Below, piece after piece: positions 1 to 7,835 of a DNA stretch of 64,000 nt. The DNA comes from an uncultured Oligoflexales bacterium (GTDB taxonomy: Bacteria; Bdellovibrionota_B; Oligoflexia; Oligoflexales; JAPPIL01). The notes beneath the pieces are model-generated. The model had not been told where the DNA came from, did not search any database, and was given only the letters and a program-made list of their open reading frames with translations. The translations under genes were made by a program, and so were the position numbers. Each line of letters starts with the position of its first letter. The stretch's first letter is position 1. The DNA lies in assembly GCA_958296095.1 (NCBI GenBank), contig OY282434.1:806001-870000 (forward strand), written 5' to 3'.

Positions 1-564
1 CAAGCTAGCGATGGCTTTGGGCGGATATTTTCCCGTAGTCAAGCTTTAACACAGGCCTTGGATACGATGGTGTGGTACATCATGTTTGGCGGAACTGTTG
101 ACGCAGGTGCCGCTAACTGGCGGAAGGTAGGCCCGACGTGTAATTTTCATCATGGGAGTACCTCGAGCAGATGCACAGATCAATTGACGGATGGCGGTAT
201 GAACGATATGCACCAGAATAATCGTGAGATCCGCAGACATTTCCATAATACCCTGACCTACCTGCATGGTCTCAGAAAAGATGCCATAAGTAACATAGAT
301 GCTATCGGTGGCTATTATAAGGATAAGAGCTGGGGATCAGGGAATGCACGTTGCAACATCTATGCGCATCACGGTGATCTAAGCCAGGATTGGCCGCGTT
401 TCCTCACCGCCTATCGCGATGATCGGCGCGGCTCCACTATCCCCGCGAGGAGTAAAGAACTGCTCGGCTTGTATTTTGCGTATGCCAAGCGTACCTATAG
501 CGACTATGTGGAAACGATGAGCAAGCTGTTGCCAGATTTGCGAGATCTGTGCGAGAGCAACTGA
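1..564 (+). CDS. Secreted A-family protein, 5'-truncated by window edge
   Basis: The frame is open from the first base, so the start and signal peptide lie outside the window. The visible 187 residues align by eye with two other proteins here, at 25225-25890 and 29528-30235 (minus strand). All share an N-terminal stretch ending in a short ALDT/ALDL motif, a Cys about 20-30 residues later, a middle Cys close to a His, and a C-terminal helix with an aromatic-AxKRxY pattern ending in a Cys just before the stop (here RDLCESN). No known domain is recognised. Unlike the other two copies there is no lipoprotein partner gene downstream: repeat sequence begins about 15 bases after the TGA. The family relationship is seen in the sequence; export is inferred from the paralogues. 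Confidence 0.7.
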   Translation, partial: QASDGFGRIFSRSQALTQALDTMVWYIMFGGTVDAGAANWRKVGPTCNFHHGSTSSRCTDQLTDGGMNDMHQNNREIRRHFHNTLTYLHGLRKDAISNIDAIGGYYKDKSWGSGNARCNIYAHHGDLSQDWPRFLTAYRDDRRGSTIPARSKELLGLYFAYAKRTYSDYVETMSKLLPDLRDLCESN

Positions 565-579
565 TAAGCACACGCTTGC

Positions 580-1136
580 CGACACAGGTCGGGGGAAGTC
601 TGAGGGCAAGCAAAGGGGCTTGGAGGCAAGCTTGAATGCAATACAGGGAGGTCTGAGTGCAAGGAGCGAGGAAGCAAGCGAGCGATACAAAAAGCAGCGT
701 AGCTCCGTTGTCTTGGCACAAACCTCCGTTGTCTTGGCACGGCGTAGCGGATCTAGTCCCTTAGCACAAGTCTCCGTTGTCTTGGCAAGGAGCAGACCTG
801 CCGAGAAACTCTCCCCTGGGATAGGTGCAAGCGCATACTCTTGTCTGAAAGCATAACCTAACGGCAATATGGCAGTATTTGTGGTCGAGTTTTCGCACGG
901 TCTCTCCCTGCCGTTCATGGGGCTCTTGGTAGGCAAGAGGTGGTGGCAACCGCGAGAGGTCTGAGGGCAAGCCTCAACGCAATAACGAGAGGTCTGAGAA
1001 CAAGCAGAGAGGTCTGAGGACAAGCCTGAACGCAATACAGGGAGATCAGAGTGCAAGCAGCGAGCTAGAAAGCGAGCGTTACAAAAAGCCGCGCGCCACG
1101 GCGCAGTGGAGCTAGGAAGCAGCAAAAAGTCGCGCG
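580..1136. repeat. Mosaic repeat block R1
   Basis: This block holds one full core at 797-934, bounded by CCTGCCGAGA and TCTTGGTAGG, with the usual lead-in CTCCGTTGTCTTGGCA present three times before it. It also holds several copies of the short module GAGGTCTGAGxxCAAGC and two hairpin modules (GCGAGCGATACAAAAAGC and GCGAGCGTTACAAAAAGC). Long open frames on both strands here are translations of the repeat and recur with the repeat elsewhere, so I do not call them genes. Confidence 0.85.
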
Positions 1137-1137
1137 C

Positions 1138-2129
1138 AACTCCCGACCCTCCTATCCACACGACAGCCTGTTCAAGAAAATCTTCAAGCGGCCTGATTAC
1201 TGTCGATCCCTGCTCAAGGTTCTCCTTACCCCCAGCTTCTATGCCCTCTTTGACTGGGGACGACTGAAAATCATGGAAAGCGTGGCCACAGGTGCTAGGG
1301 GGCAAGGACAGGCATAGGTTCTGATGGCAAGCCTGAACGCAAGAGCGAGGGGTCTGAGAACAAGCAGCGAGCTAGCAAGCGAGCGTTACAAAGAGCCGTG
1401 CGTAGCTCCATCATCTTGGAACACAAGAGCTATCGTGACAACAACGCTATTCGCCAGATGTTGGGCTACTACAACGCCATCGCCCAAGAGACGGGTGGCA
1501 TTATCCTGTCTATCATCGTCACCTGCTGCCAAGACAAGCGAGCCATGGTCCCCTCTGACTACCTCAGCTGGGCATTACAACAGCAGGGTGCATCCGCAGA
1601 ACTGAAGCGGAAATTCAAGCGCTTGCCCAATTTTCACAGTCTGCTGGTTAACTTTCATGCCTTGTCCTATCGTCGTATTCGGCGAGGCGGGGAGGCGGTC
1701 AGTTTAGCGCTGTTCGGCATGCGCAACTACTGGGACTTGGACGAGGAGGTGGTGGTCAAGATTCTCAAAAAGGCACGTCTGCTTCCACGGCAGGAGAGGG
1801 GGTTTGTGTTGAGTGTGTTAATGGATTACTGTGAGTGTGCCGATAAGGCTTACGGCAGGGAGGGGTTTGCGCAGGTGGAGCGCAAGCGTTTTCCACGGCT
1901 GAAGGAGGAGGAGAGACTTATGCCAACGATAGAATTTGGCTTTGACAGGGCCAAACAACAGGGCCTGCGACAAGGCCTCCGCAAGGGCAAGCAACAGGGT
2001 ATTGAGCAGAATCGCCAAGATGCTGCTACTCGCATGCTGACACGAGGCATGCCAGATGAGCAGATTCGGGATGTCCTACAGCTCACCACAGAGGAGTTGG
2101 ACGACATCAAACGCCATCTTAAGAACTAG
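1138..2129 (+). pseudogene. Rpn/PD-(D/E)XK nuclease gene interrupted by a repeat
   Basis: The N-terminal part, frame 1138-1317, reads HDSLFKKIFKRPDY, matching HDSFFKKIFKQPKY and HDEFFKMVFKQKKY of the Rpn proteins at 30626-33169 and 57287-58321. It stops at TAG 1315-1317. After an 80-bp repeat insert (1318-1397) the protein resumes in another frame with SIILEHKSYRD, the family's catalytic E-x-K strand, and continues to a normal Rpn C-terminus with the Gly/Gln-rich hinge (RQGLRKGKQQG) and the terminal helical tail. About 25 residues holding the conserved catalytic Asp (LRTDI in the homologue) are missing. Rpn proteins are described as recombination-promoting nucleases (transposase_31/Rpn family). 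The gene cannot make the full enzyme; the C-terminal fragment from 1398 could still be translated. Confidence 0.85.
1318..1397. repeat. Repeat fragment inside the Rpn gene
   Basis: The insert contains GGCAAGCCTGAACGCAAGAG, GGTCTGAGAACAAGCAGCGA and GCGAGCGTTACAAAGAGC, the same modules as in the large blocks. It has no full inverted-repeat core. It separates the two halves of the Rpn reading frame and replaces about 25 codons of it. Confidence 0.85.
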
Positions 2130-2194
2130 CACTCTGCACAATGCCCTGTTCATGGTGTCATTTACCCACAGCGTAAAACTAGTCACAGGCTTTT

Positions 2195-2322
2195 ATCCGA
2201 AAGCATAATCTGACGGCAAGGAGAGAGGGCACGCAGAGTGGTCTGAGAACAAAGAGCGAGGGAGCGAGAAAGCGGCAAACAGTCTCGTAAGGCGAGCGTT
2301 ACAAAGAGCCGCGTAGCAGGAT
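2195..2322. repeat. Repeat fragment R2
   Basis: The left part is a core remnant (GAAAGCATAATCTGACGGCA). It is followed by the hairpin module GCGAGCGTTACAAAGAGCC, which runs straight into the 3' end of the Fic remnant. The repeat provides the TAA that now closes the Fic frame. Confidence 0.8.
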
Positions 2323-2709
2323 GATGAGCAAACGCCCGACACGGCCATTGCCGTCAATAAAGGGGTGAATGGTCTCGAATTGGGCATGCACCAAGGCAAT
2401 CCATATCAATTTTGGCAAATCACCGGGATTGTGGATAAATTTCTCCAAGTTGCTCATAGATTCACTTACTTCATGCGGAGGTGGTGGCACAAAGGTTGCT
2501 TTTTGCAGCGTGCAACCCGCATGACCAATCCAGTTTTGGCTGGTGCGAAGTTCACCGAGGGCTTGGCGTGAGTGATCGCGAGTTCCGTGCAGAAGTTTTT
2601 TGTGTAATTCTCGGAGCAAACGCACCGATACGGGCAAGCTATGCAGACGCTCGAGACCGTAGTTGATGGTTTCGACATAGTTGCTCACCTCCCTCTGTCT
2701 CCGGATTCC
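2299..2709 (-). pseudogene. Fic domain protein remnant, both ends lost
   Basis: Fic proteins transfer AMP or another nucleotide part onto target proteins. This fragment has the family core: NYVETINYGLERL, then LRELHKKLLHGTRD, and the catalytic loop HPFIDGNGRVGRL (HPFx(D/E)GNGRxxR). About 130 residues remain of a usual 350-370. The N-terminal Fic_N region is absent; the frame is open only to a stop at about 2710 and begins mid-domain (REVSNYV). After LLIILL the frame enters the repeat and ends in RGSL-stop encoded by repeat bases. The catalytic motif is intact, but the fold lacks its C-terminal helices, so activity is unlikely. Confidence 0.85.
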
Positions 2710-2838
2710 TTATTATCGGTAAGTGCAATATGGCGACGATCTTCACTCCATATTAAAGGTTATGCCTACAAACTATAATATAGCTGGGCAACTGGTGCTT
2801 GGCAAGGCTACCCCGACCCCGCCCGCAAGAAAACCTCA

Positions 2839-4263
2839 TCACCAACCTATATCTTCGCTGGACGGGGCAACATATTGTTGAGTTATTTTTTGGGGAACTG
2901 TAGGTATGCCTTCATCTACGCCCCGCACTCGCATCATTAATTGCCAGCCGCGGTTGATTGTTGGCAACTGTCGACGCGGGACACTGGCTGTAGTGACGAC
3001 GATCATGCCATCGTTTAGCTGCAAACCTCCGGCAAAATCGGTGACATTAACCCCATCTTCGTGCGAAGACACCGTTAACCAAATCTCTGGTTCATCGATG
3101 TGGTCGCGCGTTGCGGAGGTGTGCCAATCGACCGCGTCAGGTTTGCCGCTATAGTCAGGAAAAAACGGTCGGTAGCCTGGATAAAGTCGAAAGACCAGCA
3201 GATCGACCACTGGTTTTTGCTTGCCAACACTAAAGACATCAAGTTTATCACGGACAAGTGCTACCAGCTCTTTGCTAATTCGCCCACCGTCACGGGCAAT
3301 ATCGTCTAGCGAAGCTCCCAAGACACTCTGTTCCTCGGCGAGGTGCGAGATGCTGGCCTGCCCAGCAAACGTGCCGATTACCTGTTGTTGGCTGGAAGTA
3401 TGGGAATAAACCGTTTGCCGTTGGTGAGCTGGCTTAGTAGGCAACAGGTAAAGCTGTTCTTGTTTGGATATTTGCCCGTTACCGAGGTTGGGTTTGTGCC
3501 ACATACTCATGCGAAAAAACATCCGCTCACCGCTGGTTTTTACTGGTGTGCTCCGATGCAAACTTCGGGCATCGAAGATGTGTATCTCACCATCCGCCAT
3601 ATCGGTTGTCTTGTAGCTAGGCAATGATTCGACATAACGATGGACAGTTGACCATAGGGCAACATCGGAGGTCGACGCTCGTTGATCGACATTCATTGCC
3701 AAAGCAGTGTCGAGAAACTGGGTATTGCTCACGCCGCCCGCGTTGGTCGAGATGGTGGCAATGACGTGAAAACTGACCGGTATCTGACTGAGGTCGGGTT
3801 GGGAAAAATACGTTTCACGAAATTCACCATCGGCATGCCAGCCGGGAATTGCTGGATAAAGATCATAACCTGTCGGTATGGCATCCAAAGCCAGACGATG
3901 CACACGGATGTCGATGTTCGGATACAAATCCAACTGTTTGGCAGTGGCGTAATACCAATCGGGAATTTTATCGATCAACTCGGCAGTCAACGGGCCACCG
4001 TGTTTACGAGCAAACTCAGTTGTGGCACTATACATCGAGGTTTCACCAGCCAAAGTTTCCACCAGCGGCGTGACTCGCGCGACAGGCTCGTAGTTTGGCC
4101 AAAAAAGAAACTTGCTCGTGGTCGCAGGGATTATCTTTTGCAAAGACAAAACCTGTTCACGCATCGCCGGCAATTTCCGGAACGGCACTTGCCACAACTC
4201 ATAGCGTGCCTGAGCCGAGAACGCACTGAGCAGGATAACCGTAAGTAAAACCCTAACAAGCAT
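2839..4263 (-). CDS. Secreted protein with two Fe(II)/2OG oxygenase-like domains
   Basis: This 474-aa protein has a signal peptide ending near AFSAQA. The first half has a candidate jelly-roll metal site: WHADGE (H-x-D) near residue 143, then HIFDARSLHRSTPV with the distal His and an Arg nearby (GERMFFRMSMW), the spacing seen in 2-oxoglutarate/Fe(II) dioxygenases of the phytanoyl-CoA hydroxylase type. The second half repeats the pattern in decayed form: VDWHTSATRDHID near residue 375 and DGMIVVTTASVPRRQLPT followed by GWQLMMRVRG, where the distal His is missing. The protein therefore looks like an internal duplication with an active-looking first and probably inactive second domain. Substrate is unknown and the family call is inference from motifs. 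Flanking genes are on other transcripts. Confidence 0.55.
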   Translation of the reverse strand: MLVRVLLTVILLSAFSAQARYELWQVPFRKLPAMREQVLSLQKIIPATTSKFLFWPNYEPVARVTPLVETLAGETSMYSATTEFARKHGGPLTAELIDKIPDWYYATAKQLDLYPNIDIRVHRLALDAIPTGYDLYPAIPGWHADGEFRETYFSQPDLSQIPVSFHVIATISTNAGGVSNTQFLDTALAMNVDQRASTSDVALWSTVHRYVESLPSYKTTDMADGEIHIFDARSLHRSTPVKTSGERMFFRMSMWHKPNLGNGQISKQEQLYLLPTKPAHQRQTVYSHTSSQQQVIGTFAGQASISHLAEEQSVLGASLDDIARDGGRISKELVALVRDKLDVFSVGKQKPVVDLLVFRLYPGYRPFFPDYSGKPDAVDWHTSATRDHIDEPEIWLTVSSHEDGVNVTDFAGGLQLNDGMIVVTTASVPRRQLPTINRGWQLMMRVRGVDEGIPTVPQKITQQYVAPSSEDIGW

Positions 4264-4362
4264 AACAACACCTCATTCTGATAAAAAGCCCAACGTTGCA
4301 TCAATACATAGAAGGTGTCAAGAATCTTTTAAAAACACAGTAGAGATAAACATAAACCGCTA

Positions 4363-4594
4363 CTAACGACGATAGTTCGGGGCTTCTCTGGTGACAACCA
4401 CATCGTGGACATGGCTTTCCTTTAGTCCGGCAGAACTGATGCGGATAAACTCAGCAACCCTGCCGATGTCGGCGATGGTGCAGGCCGCGATACGGCCCAT
4501 ACCCCGATAGGCTTTGTAGGTTTTACCTGCATAGAGAACTATCTCCATGGGGCTTCGTCTGTGCCACCAAAGAGGCTACCGATCATGACTTTGG
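4363..4594 (-). pseudogene. guaB: IMP dehydrogenase (guaB) C-terminal remnant
   Basis: Read on the minus strand, one frame gives VMIGSLFGGTDEAP, the substrate-loop region that precedes the flap of IMP dehydrogenase. After a one-base frameshift it continues as EIVLYAGKTYKAYRGMG. It then jumps directly to CTIADIGRVAEFIRISSAG and the typical end ESHVHDVVVTREAPNY. The flap segment normally between YRGMGS and the TGA-TI strand (about 60-70 residues) is deleted and everything upstream is missing. The 61-codon open frame ending at 4363 is therefore a relic and not a small gene. It implies a functional guaB elsewhere or loss of the pathway. Confidence 0.85.
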
Positions 4595-4700
4595 TTGTCA
4601 GAAAATGACCTATGATTTCGATCACGCTAAACACAGAGGAGGCCCTATCCACGACAATACCGAGTAATCCGTATTACTATCGGCATTGTGTTGTTCATAC

Positions 4701-4730
4701 TTGACAGTCAATTATCTTTAAGCATATAAA
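4701..4730 (+). promoter_or_regulatory. Sigma70-type promoter
   Basis: TTGACA at 4701-4706 and TATAAA at 4725-4730 are separated by 18 bases. They lie 45 bases upstream of the ATG at 4775 and point to the small exported protein gene. Confidence 0.6.
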
Positions 4731-4774
4731 CGACGGCGTTGTTTTTTAATTCTAATTACTTTAATGAGTTTGTA

Positions 4775-5197
4775 ATGCGTTTTTTATTGATCGTGGCTTG
4801 TCTTTCGATGGCAGGAATTGCCTCCGCTAATGGCGTTGTTGTTGCTAAAAGAGGCAGTGTTGAGTTGATTAAAGCAATTCATTTTTTGAACGTTGGACGT
4901 GTCGAGATGTTGATCAGGACTGGTGCTGATGCAAATCATCCTGTTGACCTAGCCGGCATTATTGTTTTGGAAAGAAGAACAATGTCACCCGTTGAAATGG
5001 CTAAGGACGAGCGGTCGAGTTATATGAAGATTAGGGAAGGGCACAGAGCAATTGCTGAGGATGGTGGATTTACCCTCCCCGGTGGTCGGTTTGAGTCTCA
5101 CGACCCCGAACCTCACCGGCAAGTGGTTAAGGAATATGACCATTTCTTGCAAGAACTAGATGAAATTATCGCGATACTCGAAAGCGAAAAGAAGTAA
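4775..5197 (+). CDS. Small exported protein with one ankyrin-like repeat
   Basis: I chose the ATG at 4775 because it begins a clean signal peptide (MRFLLIVACLSMAGIASA); an upstream TTG in frame would put 12 polar residues before it. The mature part starts with SVELIKAIHFLNVGRVEMLIRTGADANHP, which matches the helix-loop-helix and GADAN hairpin of a single ankyrin repeat. The rest is charged and helical, ending ELDEIIAILESEKK. A strong promoter lies upstream. Function is unknown; one ankyrin unit alone is unlikely to fold as a binding platform. Confidence 0.65.
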   Translation: MRFLLIVACLSMAGIASANGVVVAKRGSVELIKAIHFLNVGRVEMLIRTGADANHPVDLAGIIVLERRTMSPVEMAKDERSSYMKIREGHRAIAEDGGFTLPGGRFESHDPEPHRQVVKEYDHFLQELDEIIAILESEKK

Positions 5198-5221
5198 ACA
5201 GCAACCCACCTAGTAATTTCG

Positions 5222-6367
5222 CTATCTTGGCCTTTTTATTTCTTTGATATAATCGGGGTGATGGATATTTCCACCTTGCATAAAAGACATAAGAGAGAGG
5301 TGCAGATAGCTTATTTCACCCATTGGGTCATCTTGCCAAAGAGCTATATACCACGGACTATGTTGTTCTTTAAGAATATTAAAGATTTTTTCCCAAACAT
5401 TTGTCTGTAGTGATTGCTCATTTACGCCATACCACGGGCTATGTTGTTCTTCAAGAATTTTAAAAAATTTTTTCTGAGCATTTCTGACTTGGTTATTCCC
5501 TTTGTTGGCAATTGTCTGTAGTGATTGCTCATTTACGTCAACGATCACCATCTGCTTTTTTCTGAGATAACTAAGTATGGTTGGAGACTGTGTGTTGACA
5601 AACTCTTCATTAGTTTCTCCCCTGAGGAAATCACGGAAATCTTTCTCCTTATACATTCGTTGGAGTAAAACTTCTTTGGCCCTTTTCATGACGGTATCGT
5701 AAGGTGTCTTACCTTGATCAGCATATTCGCGAAGGTAAGCAATCTCGTGTTCATAAAGCTTATAATTAAACGGTGGTGCGTTTCTTATTAGCGACTGCAT
5801 ATCTTTGATTTGTTCTGATGCTTCTGTATGTTGGTAATATTTAACTAACTCAGTGTGTAGGGTTAGCAGACTTCCACTCCCCCCGACTGACCTGCTTTGG
5901 ATTATTTTGTATTCGTAGATACGGTCTTTAATTTTTTCCGTCGTACTACGCATATTGTCTAATCTATACTTTTTCCTTCTCTCCATATTTACTAATCTAT
6001 CCCTGTAGCTATAACGCGCATCAGTAAAATAAGAATAACCTCTTTCCAAATCCTCCCATGTCCGTCTTCCGGTTTTTTTAGCAAAAAAATCGTGAAGTTG
6101 CGTAACATAAGAATCGAGGTCTGCTGATTCTTGAAAAAGCCCTATATAGTCGTCTAGTAAGGTTGCATGTGATGGTAGCACGTCTTTAAGAAATTCTTTT
6201 CCATCTCCGGACCGATTTGTCTCCAAACTGTAACTTATGAGTTTCAAGTCAATAAAATGTCGCACCAATGCCCGCTTCGCAGGCTTAGTCAACCTTATAG
6301 TCTTAGCCACCGCAACTCCAGCGACGAGCGAGAGCAGAACAACCAATCCCAACCTTTTCATATTCAT
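5222..6367 (-). CDS. Exported protein of unknown family with an internal duplication
   Basis: The start at 6367 (MNMKRLGLVVLL) has GGAG six bases upstream; in-frame ATGs further out lack a good site. The 381-aa product has a signal peptide ending near GVAVAK and is otherwise rich in charged and aromatic residues and predicted to be helical. Near residues 275-345 a unit of about 30 residues occurs twice: VNEQSLQT followed after a spacer by FFKILEEQHSPWY, then VNEQSLQT and IFNILKEQHSPWY. No known domain is recognised. The gene is convergent with the small ankyrin-like gene. Confidence 0.6.
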   Translation of the reverse strand: MNMKRLGLVVLLSLVAGVAVAKTIRLTKPAKRALVRHFIDLKLISYSLETNRSGDGKEFLKDVLPSHATLLDDYIGLFQESADLDSYVTQLHDFFAKKTGRRTWEDLERGYSYFTDARYSYRDRLVNMERRKKYRLDNMRSTTEKIKDRIYEYKIIQSRSVGGSGSLLTLHTELVKYYQHTEASEQIKDMQSLIRNAPPFNYKLYEHEIAYLREYADQGKTPYDTVMKRAKEVLLQRMYKEKDFRDFLRGETNEEFVNTQSPTILSYLRKKQMVIVDVNEQSLQTIANKGNNQVRNAQKKFFKILEEQHSPWYGVNEQSLQTNVWEKIFNILKEQHSPWYIALWQDDPMGEISYLHLSLMSFMQGGNIHHPDYIKEIKRPR

Positions 6368-6668
6368 AAGAAACTCCATACTATCACCAAACCAAATAAC
6401 AGGTATGACTATCATCATATGATATGGCTGTCAAATATTATTGAAATACTTTTTTTAGAAATACCTTTTAATATTAACTGGCTGGTCAGTTTTGTTGATA
6501 GAGAAAGATTAGTTAACACAACTTCCCTCGCCATCTCTCACAATACTCCACGGCCCCCTCACGACGCACCTCGCCACTCCCCAATACGGCTAACTGTGCA
6601 CACACCTGCAACGGATATATTTGCCGCTACCGAATTTAGTGTTGAAGGTGCATATCCACAGTACCGAT

Positions 6669-7805
6669 ATGGGAAGCAAAGCAACTGCGGCAATCAACAT
6701 GCCCTCAGCAAAAAAATTCAACGACTTCCTCAATCATCTCCGCGCCTCAGCTCGCAATGAGCGGGAGAAAGGCGAGTTGTTTGAGTTGGCAATCCGCGAT
6801 TTTCTTCGCCAATCGCCTGAGCACAATTTTGCTGATGTGCAATTATGGCGTGATTGGGATGGGCACACCGAGCACGGTTTTACTAGGCAAGACCTTGGCA
6901 TTGATCTCGTTGCTGAAGAAAATGACAGCGGCAATCTCTGGGCAGTGCAGTGCAAATTTTATCAAGAAGATACTGCCATCAGTCGTGAATCCGTCAACAG
7001 TTTTCTCGCCTCGGCACGAGGTGAAACTTTTAACCAACGCTTAATCGTTACCACCACCAACAACTGGGGTAAAAATGCCCAAGAAATTCTCAACCGCAAA
7101 GGCAATGCATGCCGCATAATTGGTCCCACCGTTCTCGAATCAGCACCGTTTGACTGGTTACATAACGGTAAAGTCAAACGCCAAAGCAAACGCAAAGAAC
7201 CGTTTCCCCACCAAAAAGAGGCTGTGGACAAAGCCGAGAAACATTTTGCTGAACACAATCGCGGCAAGCTGATCATGGCTTGTGGTTCAGGCAAGACCTA
7301 CACGTCGCTAAAAATTGCCGAGGCAATTACACCTGCGCGGGGGCGAGTTTTATTTCTTGCCCCATCAATATCGCTCGTTGCGCAAACCCTGAAAGAATAT
7401 GCTTATGAGGCACAGCAAAAGCCTCGTTTCGTCGTCGTCTGCTCAGACAGCAAAGCCGACAAAGATAGCGATGGTTATAAGGTTGTCGATTTACCGATCC
7501 CGCCAACTACCGATGCTACCGATCTGGCTAAGGTGCTGTCCGTATCGAGCACCACTCGCACAATTGTTTTTTGTACCTATCAATCTCTCGAACGCATCAA
7601 GGAAGCGCAAGACCTCGGTGCGCCAGAGTTTGATCTGACTATTTGTGACGAGGCACATCGCACCACAGGTGTTGAGAGCGCAGGCAAGCAGGATAAGAAG
7701 GGAAATTATTTTACCCTGATCAACAACCCTGAATATGTCCAAACACGCCAGCGCATCTATATGACCGCGACCCCGCGGCTGTACAATGACAGTGCTAAAC
7801 AGTGA
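6669..7805 (+). CDS. Type ISP restriction-modification enzyme, N-terminal part (Mrr nuclease + helicase motifs I-III)
   Basis: The N-terminal domain is an Mrr-like PD-(D/E)XK nuclease: DLGIDLVAE supplies the Asp and LWAVQCKFY the Q-x-K of the active site, about residues 80-110. It is followed by a superfamily 2 helicase beginning with Walker A ACGSGKTYTS, the DEAH box TICDEAHRTTG and motif III YMTATPRLY. The frame then meets TGA at 7803-7805, after which the same frame continues as the rest of the enzyme (7836-11417). In homologous single-chain enzymes this position is ordinary coding sequence. Start is uncertain: ATG 6669 or 6699, neither with a strong ribosome site. About 300 bases upstream (6368-6668) are AT-rich with no gene. 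Confidence 0.8.
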   Translation: MGSKATAAINMPSAKKFNDFLNHLRASARNEREKGELFELAIRDFLRQSPEHNFADVQLWRDWDGHTEHGFTRQDLGIDLVAEENDSGNLWAVQCKFYQEDTAISRESVNSFLASARGETFNQRLIVTTTNNWGKNAQEILNRKGNACRIIGPTVLESAPFDWLHNGKVKRQSKRKEPFPHQKEAVDKAEKHFAEHNRGKLIMACGSGKTYTSLKIAEAITPARGRVLFLAPSISLVAQTLKEYAYEAQQKPRFVVVCSDSKADKDSDGYKVVDLPIPPTTDATDLAKVLSVSSTTRTIVFCTYQSLERIKEAQDLGAPEFDLTICDEAHRTTGVESAGKQDKKGNYFTLINNPEYVQTRQRIYMTATPRLYNDSAKQ

Positions 7806-7835
7806 GCCAAGGAAGCTGAAGTCGAACTGTGTTCG

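Noticed and set aside
379..1305. Long minus-strand frame across the first repeat block, and similar frames at 18419-19264, 19189-19836 and 19761-20471
   Set aside because: The same protein pieces recur wherever the repeat occurs, on both strands, with shifting ends and no ribosome sites. They are translations of the repeat.
4363..4548. A 61-codon gene starting with MEIVLYAGK
   Set aside because: It is the tail of IMP dehydrogenase with an internal deletion, continued upstream in another frame.
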